DNA from: Actinokineospora inagensis DSM 44258
GTDB lineage: Bacteria > Actinomycetota > Actinomycetes > Mycobacteriales > Pseudonocardiaceae
Length of the DNA stretch: 64,000 bases
Assembly: GCF_000482865.1 (NCBI RefSeq)
Contig: NZ_AXWW01000007.1
Location: 62,001 to 126,000 of the forward strand
Reading direction: 5' to 3'
Shown piece after piece: positions 27,141 through 36,523 of the stretch (positions are counted from its first letter, which is position 1; each line of letters opens with the position of its first letter). The notes beneath the pieces are model-generated. The model was not told the DNA's origin. It did no database searches and saw only the letters and a program-made list of their open reading frames with translations. Position numbers and translations under genes: made by a program.

Positions 27141-28247
27141 GTGCGGCCTACCCCGGTGATCGACAATTCCATAGACGCCGCCCCGGCGGCACACGTCGAA
27201 CGGGCCCTGGCCGACTACCTCGCCGCGCGGCACGCGGGCATGGCCGAGATGGCGCCGTCGTTCGGGTCGGCGGTGGAGTCGCTGGCGGCGTTCGTGCTCG
27301 GCGGCGGCAAGCGGATCCGGCCGACGTTCGCCTGGTGGGCATGGCGCGGCGCGGGTGGCGCCGGGGACGGCCAGGAGGCCGAGGCGGTGCTGCGCGCGGT
27401 GAGCGCCCTCGAACTGATCCAGGCGTGCGCGCTGGTGCACGACGACCTGATGGACGCCTCCGCGGTGCGCCGGGGCAAACCGACCGTGCACGTGGAGTTC
27501 GCCGCCCGGCACCGGGAGCGGGGCTGGTTGGGCGCGTCGGACCGGTTCGGCGCCGCGGCCGCGATCCTGCTCGGCGACCTGGCGCTGGCCTGGGCGGACG
27601 ACATGTACGTCGGCTCCGGGCTCTCGGTCGAGCGGCGGACGGCGGCACTGGTGCCGTGGCAGGCGATGCGCGCGGAGATGCTGGCGGGCCAGTACCTGGA
27701 CGTGCTGACCCAGGCCAAGGGCGACGAGTCCGCCGAGGCGGCGTTGAGCGTGGCCCGGATGAAGACCGCCGCGTACACGGTGGAGCGGCCGCTGCACATG
27801 GGTGCCGCGCTGGCCGGCGCCGACGAGGACGTGACCGCCGCGCTGCGGGCGTTCGGCGCGGACATCGGCGTGGCCTTCCAACTGCGCGACGACCTGCTCG
27901 GCATGTACGGCGACACCGACGTCACCGGCAAGCCCGCAGGCGACGACCTGCGCGAGGGCAAGCGGACGCTGCTGATGTCGGTGGGTCTGCGCCGGGCGGA
28001 CGCGGCGGGCAGGCCGGCCGACGCGAGCCTGCTCAGAGGTGCGCTGGGTGACGAGGACCTCGACTCGGCGACCGTCGAACGGGTGCGCGAGCTGCTGGTC
28101 GACCTGGGTGCCGTCGCCGAGTCGGAACACCGCATCGACGAGCTGACCGACACCGCGATGCGCGCGCTGACCTCCGTCGACCTGGCCGACCCGGCGGGCG
28201 GGGTGCTGGCCGGGCTGGCCGTCGCGGCGACCAGGAGGACCAGCTAG
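27141..28247 (+). CDS. idsA: Polyprenyl (geranylgeranyl) diphosphate synthase
   Basis: 368 residues with the first aspartate-rich motif DDLMD (HDDLMDASAVRRGKPT) near residue 108 and the second, QLRDDLLGMYGD, near 256. GGGKRIRP binds the diphosphate. Small-side-chain residues sit five before the first motif (CALVHDD), which permits C20 product length, so GGPP is the likely product feeding the adjacent carotenoid genes. GTG start at 27141; crtI begins two bases after its stop. Confidence 0.9.
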   Translation: MRPTPVIDNSIDAAPAAHVERALADYLAARHAGMAEMAPSFGSAVESLAAFVLGGGKRIRPTFAWWAWRGAGGAGDGQEAEAVLRAVSALELIQACALVHDDLMDASAVRRGKPTVHVEFAARHRERGWLGASDRFGAAAAILLGDLALAWADDMYVGSGLSVERRTAALVPWQAMRAEMLAGQYLDVLTQAKGDESAEAALSVARMKTAAYTVERPLHMGAALAGADEDVTAALRAFGADIGVAFQLRDDLLGMYGDTDVTGKPAGDDLREGKRTLLMSVGLRRADAAGRPADASLLRGALGDEDLDSATVERVRELLVDLGAVAESEHRIDELTDTAMRALTSVDLADPAGGVLAGLAVAATRRTS

Positions 28248-28249
28248 CG

Positions 28250-29770
28250 ATGGCCGGGACGCGGGCGATCCCCGGGCGCACCGACCACGTCGTGGTCGTC
28301 GGGGCCGGGCTGGCCGGGTTGGCCGCCGCGCTGCACCTGGCGGGCGCGGGCCGCGAGGTGACCGTCCTGGAGTCCGCGTCCACCCCGGGCGGCCGGGTCC
28401 GCCGGGAACGGCTGGGCGAGTACACGGTCGACACCGGCGCCACCGTGCTCACCATGCCGGAACTGGTCGAGGAGGCCCTCGCCGCGGTCGGCGCGTCCCT
28501 CGACCTCGACCTGATCAAGCTCGACCCGGCGTACCGGGCGCACTTCGCCGACGGCAGCACGGTCCACGTGCACACCGACGCCGACGCCATGGCCGAGGAG
28601 GTCCGCCGGGTCGCCGGTCCGCTCGAGGCGGCGGGCTACCTGCGGCTGCGGTCCTGGCTGACCAGGTTGTACCGGGTGCAGCGGGACCGGTTCATCGACA
28701 CGAACTTCGACTCGCCACTGGACCTGCTGGTCCCGGACCTGGCGCGGCTGACCGCGCTGGGCGGCTTCGGCAGGCTCGGCCCGGCGGTCGCGCGGTACCT
28801 GTCCGACGACCGGTTGCGCCGGTTGTTCTCGTTCCAGTCGCTCTACGCCGGGGTCGCGCCGAACCGGGCGCTGGCGGCGTACGCGGTGATCGCCTACATG
28901 GACACCGTGGCGGGCGTGTACTTCCCGCGCGGCGGCGTGGGGGCGGTCGCGGAGGCGATGGCGGACGCGGCGGCCCGCGCAGGCGTGCGGTTCCGGTACG
29001 GCACGAGCGCGGCCTGGCTGGAGCGGGTCGGGTCGAGGGTGCGGGCGGTGCGGACCACGGCGGGCGAGCGGGTGCCGTGCGACGCGGTCGTGCTCACCGC
29101 CGACCTGCAGGCGGCCTACCGGCTGCTCGGCGTCACGCCGCGCAGGCCGCTCCGGCTGCGCTACTCCCCGTCGGCGGTTGTCCTGCACACGGGTGTCACC
29201 CGTTCATGGGATGTGTTGGACCACCACACGGTTTTCTTCGGCGCCGCCTGGGCCGAGACCTTCGACGAGATCACCCGCCGCGGCCTGCTGATGGGCGACC
29301 CGTCGCTGCTGGTCACCCGCCCCACCGCGACCGACCCGGCGATGGCGCCCGCGGGCAGGCAACAGGTCTCCGTGCTGGCCCCCGCGCCGAACCTGCGCAC
29401 CGGACCGGTCGACTGGTCCCGGATCGGCCCGATCTACCGCGACGAGCTGGTCCGGGTGCTGCAGGACCGCGGCCTGACCGGCTTCGGCGACGCCATCGAG
29501 CTGCGCAAGCTGGTGACCCCGGCGGACTGGGCCGCGGCCGGTCTCGCGGAGGGCACGCCGTTCTCGGTGGCGCACACCTTCGCCCAGACGGGACCATTCC
29601 GGCCGCGGAACCTGGTGCCCGGCGTGGACAACGTGGTGCTGGCCGGCTGCGGCACCACGCCCGGGGTCGGCGTCCCGCCGGTGGTGATCTCGGGTCGGCT
29701 GGCCGCGCTGCGGGTGGTCGGCGCGGACGGTGTCCGGGTGTCCGGGCGCCGGTCGGTCGGCAGCCGGTGA
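28250..29770 (+). CDS. crtI: Phytoene desaturase
   Basis: 506 residues with the N-terminal dinucleotide fold VVVGAGLAGLAAALHLAG, the TPGGRVRRERLG loop, and the C-terminal FAD signature NVVLAGCGTTPGVGVPPVVISG. CrtI desaturates phytoene stepwise to lycopene or related polyenes at the membrane. The ATG at 28250 is preceded by AGGAGGA, with a two-base gap from idsA, so both are one operon. Confidence 0.93.
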   Translation: MAGTRAIPGRTDHVVVVGAGLAGLAAALHLAGAGREVTVLESASTPGGRVRRERLGEYTVDTGATVLTMPELVEEALAAVGASLDLDLIKLDPAYRAHFADGSTVHVHTDADAMAEEVRRVAGPLEAAGYLRLRSWLTRLYRVQRDRFIDTNFDSPLDLLVPDLARLTALGGFGRLGPAVARYLSDDRLRRLFSFQSLYAGVAPNRALAAYAVIAYMDTVAGVYFPRGGVGAVAEAMADAAARAGVRFRYGTSAAWLERVGSRVRAVRTTAGERVPCDAVVLTADLQAAYRLLGVTPRRPLRLRYSPSAVVLHTGVTRSWDVLDHHTVFFGAAWAETFDEITRRGLLMGDPSLLVTRPTATDPAMAPAGRQQVSVLAPAPNLRTGPVDWSRIGPIYRDELVRVLQDRGLTGFGDAIELRKLVTPADWAAAGLAEGTPFSVAHTFAQTGPFRPRNLVPGVDNVVLAGCGTTPGVGVPPVVISGRLAALRVVGADGVRVSGRRSVGSR

Positions 29771-29844
29771 GGTTATCTTTGGAGTCCGGCCAACCGGTGC
29801 CGTGATAATGCTCGCGGCGAGGTGGGTGGCGATTGGGAGCGGCG

Positions 29845-31254
29845 ATGCGCTGGTCGGCTTGGCGGGGGCCCAGGGGAGTCAGGGGGGCTCGCGCGGTTCC
29901 GGTGCTCGCGGTGCTCGCCCTGGTGGCCGCGTGCGACTCGGCGGTGGCGGGGTCGCCGGTGGCGGCCACGATCGGCCCGCCGTCGACCTCCGACTCGGCC
30001 GCGCAGTCCCTGGTCGACCTGGGCGAGGCCGGGTTGCTGCACTACAAGGGCACCATGTCGACCGCGTCCGGCTCGCCGGTCGAGTTCGACCTGTCCGCGG
30101 CGAGCTCCGGTGAGATCGCCGGATCGCTGACCCTGGGTGGCAAGCCCGCTAGCGTGCTGGTCGTCGAGCGCGGCACGTACCTGAAGGCGGCGGCGGACTT
30201 CTGGGCCGCGCTGTCCGGGGTGACCAACGCGGAGAGCAAGGGCACGGCCGTGGCCGACCGGTGGGTCAAGGTCCCCGGCGGGTTGATCGGCATGGAGTTG
30301 GCCGACGTGTTCACGCCGCAGTCGCTGCGGCAGTACCTGATCCTCAACGCCGACGACGCGGGCAAACCGCTGGCCGACCGCAAGACCAGCGACCTGGCGG
30401 GCGCGAAGGTGTTCCGGCTGCCCGCCGTGAAGGGCGCGGTCTACCTGGCCGACCAGGCCCCGCACGGCGTGGTGAAGGTGGAGCTGGACACCGCGGGGCA
30501 GTCGGACACGACGACGGTCAAGAAGCTGTCCACCACGGTCACCGACACGACCACGGACCTGCCCAAGTTCTACCAGGACACGGCCACCGCGGCGGGGCAG
30601 TTGACGGCGCCGGTGGACGTGCTCAACACCGTGCAGGAGAGCGGCCACACCTTTGAAGGCTGTGGCGCGACGAGTTGTTCGATCGTCGTGCAGTTCACCA
30701 ACGGCGGCAAGGCATCCGTCAAGGTGTCCGTGCGCGGTAACTGGCAGGGCGACAGCCAGCCGCTCGGTGTGTGTGAATCCCAGGCGGGTCCGATCGCGCC
30801 AGGGCAACCCGGTAGCGCCACCTGCACGTTGTCCTCCCCCGCGTGGGTGCAGTTCTACGCGAAAGCCAACACTGTGCCCGGCAATCACCCGTACAGCGTC
30901 GAGTGGTCGACCGTGGTGCTCGCCGACCCGCCCGACCTGACGAAGCTCACCGCCGCGACCAAGGCCACGCCCGCGGACGCCAAAGCGCACCAGACCGACG
31001 GCGCCTACTTCGTCTACTCCATCGGCCAGGCGAACAAGGTCTGGAAGTACGGCGTGTCCGACAAGCGCTGGACCGACGAGGCCAAGGGGCAGGCCCGGGT
31101 CTGCCTCGGCGTGACCGGGGCGGTGTGCCGGGTCGACCTGCTCACCGCCGCCGACACCGCGGGCTCGGCCTACGGGCTGCTCAAGCAGTTGGTCGACACC
31201 GCCAAAGCCGCCGGGGGCTGCCCGGCGGGGCAATGGGTGGGGTGCGCGCGCTGA
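29845..31254 (+). CDS. Lipoprotein inside the carotenoid operon
   Basis: 469 residues. The n-region RWSAWRGPRGVRGARAV and the lipobox LALVAAC near residue 30 mark a lipoprotein. An N-terminal half with LLHYKGTMSTASG and ERGTYLKAAADFW recalls the LppX/LprG lipid-binding fold; the C-terminal half contains four cysteines (GCGATSCS, VCES, SATC) likely paired outside the cell. ATG 29845 has GGGAG five bases upstream. Its end overlaps the crtB start by 22 bases. A role in carotenoid or lipid export is conceivable but unproven. Confidence 0.65.
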   Translation: MRWSAWRGPRGVRGARAVPVLAVLALVAACDSAVAGSPVAATIGPPSTSDSAAQSLVDLGEAGLLHYKGTMSTASGSPVEFDLSAASSGEIAGSLTLGGKPASVLVVERGTYLKAAADFWAALSGVTNAESKGTAVADRWVKVPGGLIGMELADVFTPQSLRQYLILNADDAGKPLADRKTSDLAGAKVFRLPAVKGAVYLADQAPHGVVKVELDTAGQSDTTTVKKLSTTVTDTTTDLPKFYQDTATAAGQLTAPVDVLNTVQESGHTFEGCGATSCSIVVQFTNGGKASVKVSVRGNWQGDSQPLGVCESQAGPIAPGQPGSATCTLSSPAWVQFYAKANTVPGNHPYSVEWSTVVLADPPDLTKLTAATKATPADAKAHQTDGAYFVYSIGQANKVWKYGVSDKRWTDEAKGQARVCLGVTGAVCRVDLLTAADTAGSAYGLLKQLVDTAKAAGGCPAGQWVGCAR

Positions 31255-32150
31255 CCACGTTGGACGCGGCCTACGCGGGCAGCCGCGAGATCAACGCCCG
31301 CCACGGCCGCACGTACTACCTCGCGACCAAGCTGCTGCCACCGTCGCGCCGACCAGCCGTGCACGCGTTGTACGGCTTCGCGCGCGTGGCCGACGAGCTT
31401 GTCGACGACCCCGGGCCCGACCCGGCCGGTGACTTGTTCGCGTTGGAGCAGGCTCTTAAGTCAGCCTTCGATGGTCGTCCCACCCAAGAACCCGTGCTGC
31501 AGGCGCTCGTCGACACCGTGCGCCGGTACGACATCGACCAAGAGTTGTTCTCGGCCTTCCTGCAGTCGATGCGGATGGACCTGACCGTCACCGACTACGC
31601 CAACCTGGCCGAGTTGGCCCACTACACACACGGTTCCGCCGGAGTGATCGGCCTGATGCTCCTACCGGTCCTGGGCACTGTGTCCACCCGCGCCGAAGCC
31701 GCCCCATACGCGTCGGCACTCGGCGAGGCGTTCCAACTCACCAACTTCCTTCGCGACGTCGGCGAAGACCTCGACCGCGGCCGGATCTACCTGCCCACCG
31801 ACCACTTGGCGGCCTTCGACGTCGACCGGGACCGGCTGCTCCACGCCCGCGCCCACGGACCGGACAAAGCCGTTCGGCAAGCGATCGCGCACTTCGCGGC
31901 CCTCGCCCGAGCCGCCTACCGGGCCGCCGAACCGGGCATCGCGCTGCTGGACTCGATGTCCCGCCCCTGCGTGGCCACCGCCACCCGCCTCTACGCGGCC
32001 ATCCTGGACGAGATCGCCGCCGCCAACCACGACGTCCTCACCCGGCGGGCAGTCGTACCCGCCGGGCGCAGGATCGTCATGGCGGCACCGGGGTTGGCGC
32101 GGTGCGCGCTCGCCCGACTCAGAACGCGAGCGCCTGCGCCCGGCGCTTGA
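31233..32150 (+). CDS. crtB: Phytoene synthase
   Basis: 305 residues with the squalene/phytoene synthase aspartate motifs DELVDD (near residue 45) and NFLRDVGEDLDRGRIYLP (near 170). It joins two GGPP molecules to phytoene, the substrate for CrtI encoded just upstream. ATG 31233 overlaps the lipoprotein gene; a GTG at 31242 is an alternative. The 3' end overlaps the convergent Rv2175c homologue by 32 bases. Confidence 0.92.
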   Translation: MGGVRALTTLDAAYAGSREINARHGRTYYLATKLLPPSRRPAVHALYGFARVADELVDDPGPDPAGDLFALEQALKSAFDGRPTQEPVLQALVDTVRRYDIDQELFSAFLQSMRMDLTVTDYANLAELAHYTHGSAGVIGLMLLPVLGTVSTRAEAAPYASALGEAFQLTNFLRDVGEDLDRGRIYLPTDHLAAFDVDRDRLLHARAHGPDKAVRQAIAHFAALARAAYRAAEPGIALLDSMSRPCVATATRLYAAILDEIAAANHDVLTRRAVVPAGRRIVMAAPGLARCALARLRTRAPAPGA

Positions 32151-32505
32151 CCTCACGCCCCCGGTCGCCACGCAATGCGTCAATCGGCCTGCCGGGCAAG
32201 GTGTCATCGGCGGTGAACAACCACCGGATCACCTCATCCGGCCCATACCCGGCGTCATTGAGCACGGTGATCGTGCCCGCCAACCCCTTCACCAACTCAC
32301 CGTCGTCGGTGATGAACTCGGCAGGCACAACCAGCACCCCCTTACGCCGCACAGCAAGCAATTGGTGATCGCGCAACGCCTGGTGCACCCGAGTGATCGG
32401 CTGAGCGAGGCGGTCGGCGACATCAGGCAGCGGCAGTACCGGGACGTCCGGATCGAGCACATCGGTGGCCGCGGGGATTGAACTCACAGCCCGCAACGAT
32501 GCCAT
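32119..32505 (-). CDS. Rv2175c-like winged-helix DNA-binding protein
   Basis: 128 residues. A winged helix-turn-helix (VLPLPDVADRLAQPITRVHQALRDHQLLAVRRKG) is followed by the conserved C-terminal domain PAEFITDDGELVKGLAGTITVLNDAGY and WLFTADDTLPGRPIDALR, as in Mtb Rv2175c, a DNA-binding protein phosphorylated by PknL. The pknL homologue begins 650 bases away, divergently, as in Mtb. The N-terminal region has Ser/Thr residues that could be phosphorylated. Confidence 0.88.
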   Translation of the reverse strand: MASLRAVSSIPAATDVLDPDVPVLPLPDVADRLAQPITRVHQALRDHQLLAVRRKGVLVVPAEFITDDGELVKGLAGTITVLNDAGYGPDEVIRWLFTADDTLPGRPIDALRGDRGREVKRRAQALAF

Positions 32506-32613
32506 ACCCGCCGCCCCAAGGCAGTCGACTATTCACCCGGCCAGGGTGGTACCCAAGCCCCACCGCCATTCCCACCCACGCCCCAGCCCCACCCAGCCCG
32601 GCCCCACACGGCC

Positions 32614-33080
32614 AAGCTCAGCCCCACTCGGCTCCGCCCGCGCCCCAGGCCAGCCCCCACCCTCCCGGGGGGCGTCCCCGAGGCCAGTCTACCGGCTGGC
32701 GGAGATCGGCAGGGGCGGGTGTCGTGGGCTGTGGGTGGTCGCGGGGAATGTGGATAACTCAACCGACCCGCACAGCCAAGTTCGGCTTCGACTCGGCTCC
32801 ACTCGCGCCCCAGGCCAGCCCTCGCCCTGTCCAGGGGCGTTCACGGGGCCAGTCTGGCCGGCGGAGATCGACGGGGGCGGGCGTCGCGGGCTGTGGACGG
32901 CCAGGAAGAACGTGGACAACTCAATCGACCCGCGCAGCCAAGTTCAGCTCCGCCCGTCCCCCAGGCCAGCCCCCAACCTTCCCGGGGGGCGTCCCCGAGG
33001 CCAGTCTACCGGCTGGCCGAGATCGACAGGGGCGGGTGCTGCGGGCTGGGGACGATCGAGGGGAATGTGGACAACTCGGC
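32614..33080 (+). repeat. Three tandem ~163-base units with DnaA boxes
   Basis: Units begin near 32614, 32778 and 32940 (periods about 164 and 162). Each has AAGYTCRGCT..., a CCAGGCCAGCCC segment, a GC-rich core and CCAGTCTACCGGCTGG (degenerate in unit two), then GGGCTGTGG and a terminal DnaA-type box: TGTGGATAA at 32749-32757, CGTGGACAA at 32911-32919 (one mismatch) and TGTGGACAA at 33066-33074. The box starts 55 bases after CTACCG in units one and three. This fills the gap 32506-33157 between the Rv2175c and pknL genes. Confidence 0.85.
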
Positions 33081-33157
33081 CGAGTTGACCGGGCCACAAG
33101 TCACAGATTCCCGGGGGTGGGCGCGTGCCGACCCGCCGCTCCGTACGATCCACCCTT

Positions 33158-35332
33158 GTGGAGGACAACGCGCCGGGTCTGGTCGGGGCGCTGCTGGAGC
33201 AGCGCTACCGGGTCGACGCGCCGCTGGCTCGCGGCGGGATGTCGGCGGTGTACCGGGGCGTGGACACCAGGCTGGACCGACCGGTCGCGATCAAGGTGAT
33301 GGACTCGCGGTTCGCCGCCGACAAGACCTTCGTCGAGCGGTTCGAGCGGGAGGCCCGGTCGGCCGCCAAGATCCACCACCCGAATGTGGTGGCCGTGCAC
33401 GACCAGGGTCTTGACGGCGACCACGTCTACCTGGTGATGGAGTTGGTCAGCGGCGGCACCCTGCGTGACCTGCTCACCGAGCGCGGCACGCTGCCGGTCC
33501 CGCTGGCGGTCGCGGTCATGGAGCCGGTGTTGTCCGCGTTGGCCGCCGCGCACCGTGAGGGTCTGATCCACCGGGACGTGAAGCCGGAGAACGTGCTGAT
33601 CGGCACCGGCGGCATGGTGAAGGTCGCCGACTTCGGCCTGGTCCGGGCTGTCTCCAGCGTCGGCACCACCAAGAGCAGCGTCATCCTCGGCACCGTCGCC
33701 TACCTCTCGCCCGAGCAGGTCACCACCGGCACCGCCACCGCCCGCGGCGACGTCTACTCGGCGGGCATCGTGCTCTACGAGGCGCTCACCGGCTCCCCGC
33801 CGTACACCGGCGACAACGCCCTGACCGTCGCCTACCGGCACGTCAACGACGACGTCCCGCCGCCGAGCGCCGCCGTGCCCGGCATCCCGCCCATGCTCGA
33901 CGAACTGGTGGTCCGCGCGACCCGCCGGGACCCGGCTGCCCGCCCCGCCGACGGCGCCGCGTTCCTGGTGGAGTTGCAGCAGGTCCGGGCGACCCTGTCA
34001 CTGCCGCGGATGCGGGTCCCGATCCCCAATCCCGCGCCGCCGGACTCGACGACCACGTCCGCCCACTCCCTGTCCGGTCAACTGCCGTCCGGTCCGACGC
34101 ACGCCGCCGCCGAGGAACTGGCCGCGCTGGACCCGGAGGACACGGTCAAGGTCCCGGCCGCCGCGATCGCCTCGAACCAGAACCAGAACCTGGACCCGGA
34201 CTCGACGTTGCGCACCGCGCCGCCGCAGTCCGTGCCGTTCCCGCAACCGCAGTCGGGGGCGTTCCCGCAGGCCACCGTGGTGCACCAGGTCCCGGGGTTC
34301 TCCGCGGCCGGGCCGCAGGGGACCCGCGCGATGCTGCGTTCGGACCTGGACCGGGTCATCGAGTCGGCGCAGCAGCAGCCGGTCACCGGCCCGCACTCCA
34401 TCCCGTACGGCATCCCCGCCGCTCCCGAGCCTGCCAAACCGGGGCTGGGCAACACCCGCAGGCTGGTGCTCCTGGGCATCGCCGCCGTGCTGGTGGTCGG
34501 CCTGCTCGCCACCGGCATCTGGTGGTTCTCCAGCGGCCGCTACACCCAGGTACCGGCTCTGGCCGGCCAGGACTCCGCCGCCGCCGAACAGGCCATCCGC
34601 TCCGCCGACCTCAGCCCGCAGGTCACCCGCGTCCGCGACAACAAGGTCGAGGCGGGTGTGGTCATCAGCACCGACCCCGCGGCGGGCGCGGAGGCGCTGC
34701 GCGGCGACGAGGTCAAGCTCGTCGTGTCCGCCGGGAAACCGGTCGTGCCCGACGTGCAGGCCGGGGTGACCAAGGACCAGGCCGAGCAGGCGGTGGCGGG
34801 CGAGGAACTGCAACCCCAGTACGACGACGGCAAGAACGTCTATGACGACAACGTCCCCGCCGGTCGCGTCGTGAAGCTGGACCCGCCCGCGGGCACCAAG
34901 CTCGACCTCGGGCAGCGCGTCGTGATCGTGCTGAGCAAGGGGCCCGCGCCCAAGGTCGTGCCGGACGTGCACGGCAAGACCCGGGACGAGGCGTTCCAGG
35001 CCCTCACCCAGGCGGGCCTCGAACCCTACGACGGGCAGCCCGAGTTCTCCCCGGACGTCGACGGCGGCCGCGCGGTGCGCACCGACCCGGCGGCGGGCGC
35101 CAAGGTCGACGCGGGCGCGTCCAAGCGGGTCGCGGTGATCACGTCGTCCGCGGTGACCGTGCCGGACGTGACCAACCATTCCGTGCAGGAGGCCCAGACC
35201 ATCCTGGCCGGGGTGGGCCTGCAACTGGACCTGCAGCCGTTCTCCAACCCCAACGGCCGCGTCTTCACCCAGGGACCGGCCGCGGGCAGCAAGGCGCACC
35301 AGGGTGACAAGGTCACCGTCTTCGCCTGGTGA
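33158..35332 (+). CDS. pknL: Ser/Thr protein kinase PknL with four PASTA domains
   Basis: 724 residues. The kinase domain occupies about 18-280: glycine loop LARGGMSAVYRG, ATP Lys in AIKVMDSR, catalytic HRDVKPENVL, DFGLVRA, and ILGTVAYLSPEQV. The first 290 residues align closely with Mtb PknL. A disordered Gln/Pro linker, one membrane helix (about 435-456) and four extracellular PASTA repeats (starting near 462, 528, 599 and 667) follow. Mtb PknL lacks PASTA domains, so this form should sense muropeptides or lipid II directly. GTG 33158 is the first start giving the PknL-like N-terminus. It ends three bases from a convergent GNAT gene. Confidence 0.9.
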   Translation: MEDNAPGLVGALLEQRYRVDAPLARGGMSAVYRGVDTRLDRPVAIKVMDSRFAADKTFVERFEREARSAAKIHHPNVVAVHDQGLDGDHVYLVMELVSGGTLRDLLTERGTLPVPLAVAVMEPVLSALAAAHREGLIHRDVKPENVLIGTGGMVKVADFGLVRAVSSVGTTKSSVILGTVAYLSPEQVTTGTATARGDVYSAGIVLYEALTGSPPYTGDNALTVAYRHVNDDVPPPSAAVPGIPPMLDELVVRATRRDPAARPADGAAFLVELQQVRATLSLPRMRVPIPNPAPPDSTTTSAHSLSGQLPSGPTHAAAEELAALDPEDTVKVPAAAIASNQNQNLDPDSTLRTAPPQSVPFPQPQSGAFPQATVVHQVPGFSAAGPQGTRAMLRSDLDRVIESAQQQPVTGPHSIPYGIPAAPEPAKPGLGNTRRLVLLGIAAVLVVGLLATGIWWFSSGRYTQVPALAGQDSAAAEQAIRSADLSPQVTRVRDNKVEAGVVISTDPAAGAEALRGDEVKLVVSAGKPVVPDVQAGVTKDQAEQAVAGEELQPQYDDGKNVYDDNVPAGRVVKLDPPAGTKLDLGQRVVIVLSKGPAPKVVPDVHGKTRDEAFQALTQAGLEPYDGQPEFSPDVDGGRAVRTDPAAGAKVDAGASKRVAVITSSAVTVPDVTNHSVQEAQTILAGVGLQLDLQPFSNPNGRVFTQGPAAGSKAHQGDKVTVFAW

Positions 35333-35335
35333 CCC

Positions 35336-35908
35336 TCAGTCCGCCAGCGGCAGTTCGCGGCCCAGCACGCCGAACGGCCGCGGGTCGCCCGCGAACTGGT
35401 AGTCGCGCAGGACGTCGACGAACCGCAGCTTCCGGTAGAGGTTCCACGCCCGGGACGGGCCCTCCGGGGTGGACAGCAGCACGTGCCGGTTGGCGGCCCC
35501 CGCGACCAGCCTGCGGACCAGCTCACCGCCGATGCCCTGCCCCTGCGCGTCGGGCAGCACGTGCAGCTCGGTGAGCTCGAAGTAGTCGGCCATCCACGCG
35601 TCGGCCAACGGCGCCCCGTGCCGCTCGGTGACCCCGCGCTTGACCTGCTCGTGCCACCACTGCCCGGGGGCGCCCTGGTAGCCGTAGGCGATGCCTGTCA
35701 TGCGGTCCTCGGCGTCGAAAGCGGCGACGCAGCGCCACCCCACGCGCAAGACGTGCGCCAGCCACATCGGTGCCCGCTGCTCGGCGGTGCCCCTGGGGTA
35801 GCGCATGGCGGTGACGTAGAGGGCCAGCGCCTCCCGCAGGCGGGTGCGCAGCTCATCGCCGGTCAGCTCGGCGAAGCGGGCCACATCGGGGGAAGGTGCG
35901 GCGGTCAC
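35336..35908 (-). CDS. GNAT-family N-acetyltransferase
   Basis: 190 residues with a clean acetyl-CoA motif A: LTELHVLPDAQGQGIGGELVRRLV (R/Q-x-x-G-x-G as GQGIGG), and motif B SRAWNLYRKLRF. The acceptor is unknown. GTG start at 35908; the GTGA junction with the YbaK gene upstream means coupled translation. Convergent with pknL. Confidence 0.88.
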   Translation of the reverse strand: MTAAPSPDVARFAELTGDELRTRLREALALYVTAMRYPRGTAEQRAPMWLAHVLRVGWRCVAAFDAEDRMTGIAYGYQGAPGQWWHEQVKRGVTERHGAPLADAWMADYFELTELHVLPDAQGQGIGGELVRRLVAGAANRHVLLSTPEGPSRAWNLYRKLRFVDVLRDYQFAGDPRPFGVLGRELPLAD

Positions 35909-36444
35909 GTCGACGGATCATCCTCCTCGGCGGCGACCCACGCAGCCGTGCCCCCGGTGAGGGTCACCAGATCGGCGTAGGTGGTGGGGAAAACCGACTT
36001 CGGGTGACCGGCGGCGGCCCACACCTCGGGGTAGCGCGCCAAGTGCTCGTCGACCACCGTGCGCACCGGCGCCGGGTGCCCGACCGGCGCGACCCCGCCG
36101 ATGGCCTGACCGGTGTGCTCGCGCACGAAGGCGGGGTCGGCCTTGCGGACCTCGACGGCGCCGACCAACTCCGCCAGCCGACCGGTGTCGGCGCGGTGGT
36201 CACCGGAGGTGAGCACCAACAGCGGCCAAGGCCCGGTCCGCTCGCCCGAGCCCGGCTCGCCGGTCGCGATGAAGACGAGACTGTTGGCGATCGCGCCGAC
36301 CGGCACGCCGAGGGCCGCCGCCGCGGCGGCCGCCGTGCGGACGTCGGCGGCGAGCAGGCGGATCCCGTCGGCCGCGGCGTCCAGTCCGGCCGCCCGGAGG
36401 GCCGCCGCGGTCCCGGCCACCGACCGGTGCTCGATTGCGCTCAC
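35905..36444 (-). CDS. YbaK/EbsC-family aminoacyl-tRNA deacylase
   Basis: 179 residues of the YbaK/ProX fold: the hydrophobic VGAIANSLVF strand, the conserved KAD lysine segment EVRKADPAFVREHTG and GGVAPVGH. Free-standing members remove mischarged amino acids from tRNA. GTG 36444 is preferred; a longer open frame would begin inside the SOS promoter of the divergent gene. The TGA overlaps the GNAT start. Confidence 0.85.
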   Translation of the reverse strand: MSAIEHRSVAGTAAALRAAGLDAAADGIRLLAADVRTAAAAAAALGVPVGAIANSLVFIATGEPGSGERTGPWPLLVLTSGDHRADTGRLAELVGAVEVRKADPAFVREHTGQAIGGVAPVGHPAPVRTVVDEHLARYPEVWAAAGHPKSVFPTTYADLVTLTGGTAAWVAAEEDDPST

Positions 36445-36523
36445 CGCTCCATCCCACCACCCGGCCCGGCACGTCACACCGCGGGCCGCTTGAACCGGCG
36501 CCCACCTCGGGTTACTCTGGTTT

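Noticed and set aside
32506-33157. Protein-coding frames reading PGGVPEASLP in several repeats
   Set aside because: The same peptide arises from translation of the GC-rich repeat core at several loci; there are no ribosome-binding sites or codon bias.
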